A stretch of DNA of 64,000 nucleotides. Source: Myxococcus dinghuensis (GTDB lineage: Bacteria; Myxococcota; Myxococcia; Myxococcales; Myxococcaceae). The notes beneath the pieces are model-generated. The model ran no database searches. It had not been told where the DNA came from and saw only the letters and a list, made by a program, of their open reading frames with translations. Both the position numbers and the translations under genes were made by a program. The DNA is taken from positions 310,001-374,000 of the forward strand of contig NZ_JAKCFB010000002.1 in the NCBI RefSeq assembly GCF_024198235.1, in the 5' to 3' direction. Of the stretch, positions 57,063-64,000 are shown one piece after another; position 1 is the stretch's first letter; the number at the start of each line of letters is the position of its first letter.

Positions 57063-57488
57063 ATGGCAGACACCCGTCAAAAGTCCGCCCCCGCGCGCTT
57101 CTCCGAACGGGAGGCGGCGGACATCATCCGCGAGGCCAGCACGCTCTCCCTGGCCGAGCGCGGCGCGGACCGCTCGCTCACGCGCGACGACCTGCTCGCC
57201 ATGGCGAGGGAGATGGGCGTGAGCGAGGCCGCGATGAAGGACGCGCTGGCAGCCCGGGCCCGCAAGACGAAGTTCCGGCGGCAGACGCACCGCGCCCTGT
57301 TCGGGCTGGCCACCCATGGCCTGAGCTACACCATCGTCATGGGAGGCCTGACCCTCATCAACCTGACGACGGGGACGGAGTGGTGGGTGCAGTTCCCCGC
57401 CATCAGTTGGGGCATCGGGCTGGCCTTCCATGCCATGGGCACGCTGATGGGCGTGGCCAAACGCATGACGCTGCCCGAGGACCCGTAA
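57063..57488 (+). CDS. 2TM-domain protein with N-terminal helical region
   Basis: The 141-aa protein has a charged helical N-terminal half (ERADRSLTRDDLLAMAREMG-like, then VSEAAMKDALAARARKTKF). Two membrane spans follow (LFGLATHGLSYTIVMGGLTLINL and FPAISWGIGLAFHAMGTLMG) joined by a short TTGTEWW loop, which matches the 2TM domain. Function is unknown; some 2TM domains sit beside kinases or response regulators. It lies 46 nt after the AhpD-like gene, possibly co-transcribed. Confidence 0.8.
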   Translation: MADTRQKSAPARFSEREAADIIREASTLSLAERGADRSLTRDDLLAMAREMGVSEAAMKDALAARARKTKFRRQTHRALFGLATHGLSYTIVMGGLTLINLTTGTEWWVQFPAISWGIGLAFHAMGTLMGVAKRMTLPEDP

Positions 57489-57499
57489 CCCCGCCGCGC

Positions 57500-58141
57500 T
57501 CAGCCCTCCGGCGGCCTGGGCGCGTCCGAGGCGAACAGCGCCTGGAGCAGGTCCATCAACCCGGGCCACGCCTCCGCGCCCAGCCACAGCCCCTCCGGGA
57601 CGTGCTCGATGGCCATGATGAGCGAGGCCTGCTCGAAGTTCCGCGCGGACACGAGCCCCTCCGAGGGCAGGCGCCCCTCGACCTGGAGCACCTGGCCGTT
57701 CCACGTCAGGCCCGGAGGAAGCAGCCGCTCCGCCAGCGCGCGCAGCCCGGCCCGCCCCGCGCCCGCGCGCAGGACGCCCATCACCAGCGACGACGCCGCG
57801 CGAGACTCCTCCAGCTCCACCGCGCCCGGCGTGCGCAGCCACAGCCGGTAGCGCCCGGAGGACAGCTCCACGCGCTCCAGCGTCGTCTCCACGCGCACCT
57901 TCCAGCCCTTCACCGACAGGCGCACGTCATAGACGCCGTCGCGCGCGCTCCACTCGCGCAGCTCCAGGTGCTTCACGTTGCGCACCAGCTGGCGCACCAC
58001 CGTCTCCACGCGCGAGTGGGACAGCCGCAGGCGCCGGCCGCCCACGTCCACCGCCACGTCTCCCGCGAGCGCGGTGGGCAACCGCCGGGCCCACTCCCGG
58101 GCGCCCTCCAAGAGCTTCATCGCCAGCGACTGACCCGACAT
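57500..58141 (-). CDS. Hypothetical protein of LmeA/DUF2993-like appearance
   Basis: The start at 58141 (MSGQSLAMKLLEGAREWARR) follows GGAGG and gives 213 aa. Alternating beta pattern VAVDVGGRRLRLSHSRVETVVRQLV, LELREWSARDGVYDVRLSVK and LEVELSSGRYRLWL-type strands suggest a beta-rich or TULIP-like domain. The resemblance is faint and the family is not firmly recognised. No signal peptide or enzyme motif is present. It is convergent with the 2TM gene (11-nt gap). Confidence 0.65.
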   Translation of the reverse strand: MSGQSLAMKLLEGAREWARRLPTALAGDVAVDVGGRRLRLSHSRVETVVRQLVRNVKHLELREWSARDGVYDVRLSVKGWKVRVETTLERVELSSGRYRLWLRTPGAVELEESRAASSLVMGVLRAGAGRAGLRALAERLLPPGLTWNGQVLQVEGRLPSEGLVSARNFEQASLIMAIEHVPEGLWLGAEAWPGLMDLLQALFASDAPRPPEG

Positions 58142-58263
58142 CCACGTCCTCCGGAGCGCCCACCCGCCTCCCTCGGGGGCGGCGCGGCGCGCCCCGGAGC
58201 ATGCCCCGGAATCGCCCCGCGCGGCGCTCGTCTCCCGGGGCTGGCGCGTGTCCGGCGCTCCGC

Positions 58264-59145
<882 letters not shown>

Positions 59146-59352
59146 CTGAAGTCGCTCCTCACCGCGCCCGGGGACCAGGCCCGGGCCACGCCATTATCCC
59201 CGGCGTACCACCCGAGGGGTAGGACGCCACGGGGAGCCGCCAGTGGATGCCAGGCGCCGGGGGACCGCATCACCCGTCGGGGGGAGGGATGGCGCGACGG
59301 GGCGCGCGGGGAATGCGGCGAGGGCAGGCGGGGGATGCTACGGTCCGGGCCC

Positions 59353-60174
59353 GTGGCCCTGTTCGACGGAACCGACGCGCGGGTAGACCGGTTGGAGCTG
59401 CCCTTCAACGAGTACGGCGTGGACCCGTACGGCATCTCCAAGCGGCACGTGAAGGAGGCGCTGCGCGTCTTCGCGCTCATCTACCGCCACTACTTCCGGG
59501 TGCGCTGTCACGGCGCGCACCACATCCCCGCCCGGGGCCGGGGGATGCTGGTGGGCAACCACTCCGGCGGCGTGGCCGTGGACGGCGCGATGGTGCTCAC
59601 CTCCACGATGCTGGAGATGGACCCACCCCGGCTCGCGCAGGGCATGGTGGAGCGCTTCCTCCACCAGTTCCCCGTCTCCTCGCTGTGGGCCAGCCGCACC
59701 GGCCAGTTCACCGGCCTGCCCGAGCACGCGCGGCGGCTCCTGGAGGACGACCGGCTGCTGATGATCTTCCCGGAGGGCGCGCGCGGGACGGCGAAGCTCT
59801 ACAACGAGCGCTACTCGCTGGTGGACTTCGGCACGGGGTTCGTGCGGCTGGCGCTGCAGACGCGCTCGCCCATCATCCCCTTCGCGTTCCTGGGGGGCGG
59901 CTCCGCCATCCCCACCGTGTTCAACGCCTACACGCTGGGCAAGCTGCTGGGCGTGCCGTACATCCCGCTGACGCCGTACCTGCTGCCGCTGCCGCTGCCG
60001 GTGCAGCTCGAAATCCACTACGGAGAGCCGCTCGTCTTCCGGGGGACCGGGGACGAGGAGGACCATGTCATCGAGGGCCATGTGGCGAAGGTGAAGGAGC
60101 GCATCGCGGGGCTCATCGAGGTGGGCCGGGCCCAACGCCATCAGCGGATGTCGCCCAGGAGGCTGCTGCCATGA
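59353..60174 (+). CDS. PlsC-type lysophospholipid/glycerol acyltransferase
   Basis: The protein (273 aa from the GTG at 59353; 279 from the ATG at 59335) has acyltransferase block I as GNHSGGVAVDGAM, block III MIFPEGARG, and block IV region SPIIPFAFLGGG. The N-terminus has KRHVKEALRVFALIYRHYFRV as an amphipathic membrane-contact helix. It probably acylates a lysophospholipid or other lipid at the inner membrane. Its stop overlaps the next gene's start (ATGA), so the two are translationally coupled. Confidence 0.88.
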   Translation: MALFDGTDARVDRLELPFNEYGVDPYGISKRHVKEALRVFALIYRHYFRVRCHGAHHIPARGRGMLVGNHSGGVAVDGAMVLTSTMLEMDPPRLAQGMVERFLHQFPVSSLWASRTGQFTGLPEHARRLLEDDRLLMIFPEGARGTAKLYNERYSLVDFGTGFVRLALQTRSPIIPFAFLGGGSAIPTVFNAYTLGKLLGVPYIPLTPYLLPLPLPVQLEIHYGEPLVFRGTGDEEDHVIEGHVAKVKERIAGLIEVGRAQRHQRMSPRRLLP

Positions 60175-61109
60175 GGGTGCTCATCCCGGGAATCGCCGGC
60201 GGCATCGCGCGCAAGCTGGCGCTGCGGCTGAAGAACGAGGGCCACGACGTCGCGGGCGTGGACATCCGCCCGTGGGAGAACGCGAAGGAGTCCGGCATCG
60301 AGGTCTTCCGGGGCGACGTGCGCAAGCGCGCCGCGGAGGACGTCTTCCGGCGCTGGCGCCCGGACGCGGTCATCCACATGGCCACGGTGACGGCCTTCAC
60401 CGTGCCGGGCGCCGAGCGCGGCCGCATCAACCTGGACGGCACCAAGGCGGTGTTCGACCACTGCGCCACGCACGGCGTGAAGCAGGTGCTGTTCGTGGGG
60501 CGGCACACCTTCTACGGCGCCGCGCCGGACTCGCCGCTGTACCACTCCGAGGACGAGCCCCCGCGCGCGCTGGAGTCCATCCCCGAGCTGGCGGACCTGG
60601 TCGCCGCCGACCTCTACGCGGCCACCGCGCTGTGGCGACTGCCGGAGGTGACGACGGCGGTGCTGCGGCTGCCGTACACGCTGGGCGCGCCGGGCACGGG
60701 CACGCTGGCGTCCTTCCTCAAGGGCCGGCGCGTGCCGCTGGTGCTGGGCTACGACCCGCTGTTCCACGTGCTCCAGGAGGACGACGTGGTGACGGCGCTG
60801 TCGCTGGCGCTGGAGAAGAAGGTCCGGGGCATCTTCAACATCGCCGGGCCGCCGCCCATCCCGCTGTCCGTCATCGTCCGCGAGACGGGGCGCACGGGCG
60901 TGCCGCTGCCGTCCCAGGTGCTGTCCCTGCTCCTGGGCCGCGCGGGCTTCCCGCGGCTGTCCACCGGCGCGCTGGACCACCTGCGCTATCCCATCGTCGT
61001 GGACAACCGCCGCTTCTTGGAGGCCACCGGCTTCGAGTACCGGTACAGCGTCGCGGACACCCTGCGCATCTACCGCGAGGCCGCGCCCGTCCCCACGCAG
61101 GGGCTGTAG
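60171..61109 (+). CDS. NAD-dependent epimerase/dehydratase family protein (extended SDR)
   Basis: The 312-aa protein has the Rossmann glycine motif as IPGIAGGIARKLA (GxxGxxA) and VDIRPW. In place of the classical active-site Tyr-x-x-x-Lys it has weak matches near VGRHTFYGAAPDSPLYH. AVLRLPYTLG, FHVLQEDDVVTALSLAL and GIFNIAGPPPIPLS are typical of extended SDRs. The start overlaps the acyltransferase stop by 4 nt; coupling suggests a shared lipid or polyol substrate. A hairpin at 61134-61163 ends the unit. Confidence 0.88.
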   Translation: MRVLIPGIAGGIARKLALRLKNEGHDVAGVDIRPWENAKESGIEVFRGDVRKRAAEDVFRRWRPDAVIHMATVTAFTVPGAERGRINLDGTKAVFDHCATHGVKQVLFVGRHTFYGAAPDSPLYHSEDEPPRALESIPELADLVAADLYAATALWRLPEVTTAVLRLPYTLGAPGTGTLASFLKGRRVPLVLGYDPLFHVLQEDDVVTALSLALEKKVRGIFNIAGPPPIPLSVIVRETGRTGVPLPSQVLSLLLGRAGFPRLSTGALDHLRYPIVVDNRRFLEATGFEYRYSVADTLRIYREAAPVPTQGL

Positions 61110-61133
61110 CCGCCCCCGAGGCCTCGTCCTCGC

Positions 61134-61163
61134 GACGCCAGCCACGTCCCAATGACTGGCGTC
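61134..61163 (+). terminator. Terminator-like hairpin after the acyltransferase/epimerase unit
   Basis: GACGCCAG (61134-61141) and CTGGCGTC (61156-61163) are perfect inverted repeats with a 14-nt loop, 24 nt past the epimerase stop. The rest of 61110-61322 carries no visible gene. Confidence 0.5.
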
Positions 61164-61322
61164 TCCCGTGCCCCAGCGGCGGTCCAGGCGGACCCAGCGG
61201 GTGCGCCCGTGTATGCCATTGAATGGTGGCCCCCGGGAGGCTTGCCAGTCCATGACGTGAAGGCGCAGGCTTCCACCCCAGCACGATGGGTCCCCAGCGG
61301 GTGACCCCTGGGGGAGCGCCGC

Positions 61323-62540
61323 GTGTCGTCGCCCGAGGACACAGCCTTGCTGGACGCGCTGGACCGGCACTCCCGGCGGCGCGCACAGGGCATCCCCACG
61401 CTCACCGTGCTCGTGGGTCCTTCGGAGCGCGCGCTCGGGCTCTGGACACAATGGGTGCAGCGCCAGGGGTTGCGCGTCGCCGTCGCGGAGGGTGATGAGC
61501 CCCGCGCCATGGTCCGGGCGTGGGCGACCGCGCTGTCCGCCGAGCGGGACCTCGCGGGCGACGCGGAGGCCTTCGTCCTCCAGACGCAGCCCGCGCGGAT
61601 TCGGCGCACGCTCCACTTCCAGGGCAAGGGCACCCACGAGCGCCGCGTGCTGCTCGAAGGCCTGACGCCTCCCGCCGGGCAGACCTCCGCCTGGGAGCTG
61701 TGCCGTTACCTGCTGGAGCTGCCCGCCCCCACGCGCGACGGAGCGCTCACGGACGCGGTCGAGCACGCCATCATGCGAGACCCGCTGGAGGCACTCAGGG
61801 ACCTGCTGACGGTGGTCCCGGACGGACGCGCGCCGGCCCTGCGCATCCCCGCTGACTTCCGCGCCTTGCGCGCCGTCGCGACGCTGGCCACCGCGGCACC
61901 ACGACTCACCACCGTCTGCGTGCTCACGCCCCAGGCGCTCACGGAGCACCTGCGGCGCACCGAGTGCACGACGCTGGCGCTGCTGCGTGAGGGCCGGCTC
62001 GACGTCCCAGAGGAGCCCGCGTCGTCCAGCGCGCAGGCTCGCGCGGAGACGGTGAGTGTGGACGTCACGCTGAAGCGACTGCGCCAGGAGGGGACTCCGG
62101 CACCGCTGCTCACGCGCTACGAGAAGGCCGCGCGCGCCATCACCGGGGCCCAGGAGGAGTCGGACCAGCGGGCGCGCAGCGAGGCGGAGTCCTTCCTGTT
62201 CGACCTGCTCGAGCACCTCCCTGCGACGCGAGGGCACTTCCAACTGAACGGGGTGCTCGACCTGGGTGACGGCAGCCGCCCGCTGGAGGTGGACCTGCTG
62301 TGCCGCGAGCTGCGGCTCGCCATCGAGATCGACGGGTTCCACCACTTCCGTGAACCCGAGCGCTACCGCAGGGACCGGCGCAAGGACCTCGACCTCCAGC
62401 GCGCGGGCTACTGGGTGGCCCGCTTCCTCGCCGACGACGTCGTCGCGCGGCTGGAGGTCATTCGCGAGACGGTCGAATCGATGATTGCCGCCCGGCGACG
62501 TGAGGCCACCGGGCAGGAGACACCTCATGGACACCGCTGA
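61323..62540 (+). CDS. DUF559-type endonuclease with N-terminal degenerate P-loop-like domain
   Basis: The 405-aa protein starts at a GTG preceded by GGGGGAG. Residues 1-200 look like an ATPase-type domain without a proper Walker A (LTVLVGPSERALGLWTQWVQ) and with strands such as TVCVLTPQALTEHL. Residues 286-405 match the DUF559/Vsr-like PD-(D/E)XK nuclease: EVDLLCRELRLAIEIDGFHH (Asp and Glu-x-Asp) and DRRKDLDLQRAGYWVARF. It probably nicks or cleaves DNA. It is the first gene of an operon; its 3' end overlaps the next gene by 14 nt. Confidence 0.82.
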   Translation: MSSPEDTALLDALDRHSRRRAQGIPTLTVLVGPSERALGLWTQWVQRQGLRVAVAEGDEPRAMVRAWATALSAERDLAGDAEAFVLQTQPARIRRTLHFQGKGTHERRVLLEGLTPPAGQTSAWELCRYLLELPAPTRDGALTDAVEHAIMRDPLEALRDLLTVVPDGRAPALRIPADFRALRAVATLATAAPRLTTVCVLTPQALTEHLRRTECTTLALLREGRLDVPEEPASSSAQARAETVSVDVTLKRLRQEGTPAPLLTRYEKAARAITGAQEESDQRARSEAESFLFDLLEHLPATRGHFQLNGVLDLGDGSRPLEVDLLCRELRLAIEIDGFHHFREPERYRRDRRKDLDLQRAGYWVARFLADDVVARLEVIRETVESMIAARRREATGQETPHGHR

Positions 62541-63537
62541 CGAGAGGCTGGCGGGGCTCGCCCTGTCATGGCTGCTGACCCGTGGTCCCCAGGGCGACTC
62601 ACGCGTGGAGCTGGAGGCCGCGCTGCGTCCGCTCGTGGAGCACCGCCTGTCCCGCGCCGAATGGAAGACACGCGCGCAAGGGCTCGTGGACGCGCTGTTG
62701 GCCGAAGGACTCGTGGAGGCGCGAGGCCGCAGCCGGCTGGCGCTCACCGAGGAGGGGCGCGCGCGGGTGCAGGCGTTCCTCCAGGTGGAGCAACTGCCAC
62801 GCAGCCTCACGTGGAAGAAGCTCAAGGCCACCCACCTGCTGGCCCGGGGCCTGGGACTGCCGCCCAGCCGTGCCGTGCTCACCCGCCTCTCGAAGGCAGA
62901 CGGGGTGCGCACCGCCGTGCTCCGACGGCAGCATCCGGACGTCGGTACGGACGAGCTGAGCCTGGCGCAGCTGAGGGACCGGCTCCTGTGGCGCCAGTTG
63001 GGCGTGGAGACGGAGCGCCCCTTCTCGCTCTCGGCGGTGCAGGCGCACCTGCTCGGCCAGTTGCTGGAGGCAGACGTCAAGGACCCCCGTCGAGGCCTGG
63101 AGCAGTGGGTGGCCCGCGCGGCGGGCTCCACGCGCGTCGACGCCGAGGCGGTCCGCCAGACGTTGCTGCGAGGCTGGCTGCTGCCTGAAGCGACCTCCGC
63201 TCCCGTCGAAGAGCGGGCAGCACCCACGGCCCCCCGAACCCGCCCGCCGCCGGCCCGGGTGTCCGTGGAGGACTTCGCCGAGCATGTCCTCGACGTCGCC
63301 CGCGCCCTGCCCACGGGCCGCTTCGGTCACGACAAGGTGTTCATCTCCCACGTGTGGCGCGCACTCCAACCGGAGTGGCCCCACCGTGAGGCGTTCGACG
63401 CCGCGCTGCTGGAGGCCAATCGGACCCGACACCTGTCGCTGACCCGCGCGGACCTCGTGTCGGCCATGGACCCGACCGACGTGGCCGAATCCGAGGTCCG
63501 CTCCTTCGGCGCCAGCTTCCACTTCGTCGTCGTCTGA
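62527..63537 (+). CDS. Winged-helix protein of unknown function in nuclease/ATPase operon
   Basis: The start at 62527 (MDTADERLAGLALSWLLTRG) is preceded by CAGGAGA and gives 336 aa. Residues about 10-90 resemble a winged helix (RVELEAALRPLVEHRLSRAE, ALLAEGLVEARGRSRLALTE). A second helical region (LSLAQLRDRLLWRQLGVETE) and a C-terminal domain with FISHVWRALQPEWPH, LSLTRADLVSAMDPTDVAES and GASFHFVVV follow. No known family could be named. It overlaps the nuclease gene and lies 21 nt before the ATPase gene, so the three are one operon. Confidence 0.75.
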   Translation: MDTADERLAGLALSWLLTRGPQGDSRVELEAALRPLVEHRLSRAEWKTRAQGLVDALLAEGLVEARGRSRLALTEEGRARVQAFLQVEQLPRSLTWKKLKATHLLARGLGLPPSRAVLTRLSKADGVRTAVLRRQHPDVGTDELSLAQLRDRLLWRQLGVETERPFSLSAVQAHLLGQLLEADVKDPRRGLEQWVARAAGSTRVDAEAVRQTLLRGWLLPEATSAPVEERAAPTAPRTRPPPARVSVEDFAEHVLDVARALPTGRFGHDKVFISHVWRALQPEWPHREAFDAALLEANRTRHLSLTRADLVSAMDPTDVAESEVRSFGASFHFVVV

Positions 63538-63558
63538 CCCCCTGCCCCAGGAATCACC

Positions 63559-64000
63559 ATGTCCACGGACGCGCGACTGTCGGTCTTCCTCGACGATGAC
63601 GGCGAGGTGTTCAGCGGGGTGCAGCAGGGGCAATACCTCTGGCAACCGGACCCCTTCGACGTCGAGACGCTCAACGCCCCCGCGCGGCGGGCCTTCCACC
63701 GCCTGCTGACGCGCGCCTCCGCCGCCACGCCACCGGGCTCGGGCAAGCTGCTGCTCCTGCTCGGCGAGTCGGGCAGCGGCAAGACGCACCTGGTGCGCGC
63801 CTTCCGCAATCACGCGCATGGCCAGCGGAAGGGGTTCGTCGGCTACATGCCGATGACGGTCGATGAGTCCAACTACGACCGGTACGTCCTGAACAACCTC
63901 ATCACGTCCCTGGAACAGCCCTACGACCTGTCCGTGGACGACGACAGCGGGCTGATGCGGCTGTCGGACGCGCTCATGGAGCACTGCCGGAGCGCCTTCG
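63559..64000 (+). CDS. P-loop ATPase (AAA-like), 3' end outside window
   Basis: The first 147 residues are visible. Walker A is GESGSGKTHLVRAF at about residue 75, preceded by LLLLL. The N-terminal 60 residues include VFSGVQQGQYLWQPDPFDVE, then ARRAFHRLL. The gene continues past the window. Walker B, sensor motifs and any fused domain cannot be judged. As third gene of the operon with the DUF559-type nuclease it is likely the motor or sensor of the same system. Confidence 0.8.
   Translation, partial: MSTDARLSVFLDDDGEVFSGVQQGQYLWQPDPFDVETLNAPARRAFHRLLTRASAATPPGSGKLLLLLGESGSGKTHLVRAFRNHAHGQRKGFVGYMPMTVDESNYDRYVLNNLITSLEQPYDLSVDDDSGLMRLSDALMEHCRSAF

Overview
The window is about 70% GC, almost completely coding, and carries signatures typical of a myxobacterium of the Myxococcaceae (Myxococcus/Corallococcus/Pyxidicoccus type). 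These include two proteins with MYXO-CTERM-like tails (Cys-containing motif, hydrophobic helix, Arg cluster), many predicted lipoproteins and secreted repeat proteins (kelch, RCC1, WG, TSP3, ankyrin), a LytS/LytTR two-component pair, tandem CspA-type genes and strong third-position G/C. Species cannot be fixed from the sequence alone. No rRNA, tRNA, CRISPR array, insertion sequence or integrase was found; this looks like ordinary chromosome with accessory patches.

Layout. 1-3.7 kb: envelope proteins (5'-truncated kelch protein, OmpA/TSP3 protein). 3.7-4.9 kb: a small membrane protein and a MerR regulator, divergent around a perfect 20-bp palindrome. 4.9-9.9 kb: ankyrin/beta-helix protein, PhyH-like dioxygenase, secreted GH18 chitinase. 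9.95-10.65 kb: a ribosomal protein S4 paralogue that has lost its zinc-binding cysteines, with a Fur/Zur-like operator filling its promoter spacer. 10.7-18.5 kb: SDR/LysR pair, ChW-like secreted protein, GH13 branching-type enzyme, SRPBCC protein, DHA2 MFS exporter, lipoprotein hydrolase. 18.6-30.2 kb: glutamate decarboxylase, M4 metalloprotease, GFA-family protein, orphan MacB/FtsX-type permease, DUF3224-like lipoprotein, AraC regulator, exported intradiol dioxygenase, TolB-like protein. 30.3-36.1 kb: two-component system, RCC1 and WG repeat proteins, outer-membrane barrel candidate. 36.2-40.7 kb: dihydroxyacetone kinase and a large surface protein. 41.1-46.0 kb: an effector-like protein ending in an OTU-type cysteine-protease module, convergent with a family B DNA polymerase. 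46.0-53.1 kb: WYL regulator, fadD, and an ABC exporter whose permease is fused to an M1 aminopeptidase. 53.1-54.7 kb: two cold-shock genes with matching promoters and 5'-UTR hairpins, and an HTH-only TetR-like protein. 54.9-61.1 kb: MocR regulator, AhpD-like protein, pirin, acyltransferase and epimerase. 61.3-64.0 kb: an overlapping operon (DUF559-type nuclease, winged-helix protein, P-loop ATPase) that runs off the end of the window.

The best candidates for something new are the nuclease/winged-helix/ATPase operon at the right edge, the OTU-domain protein at 41-43.5 kb, and the zinc-free S4 paralogue with its operator. Two smaller regulatory signals also deserve checking: a 19-bp sequence shared by the WYL-regulator promoter and the GFA promoter 23 kb apart, and the matched 5' hairpins of the csp genes.
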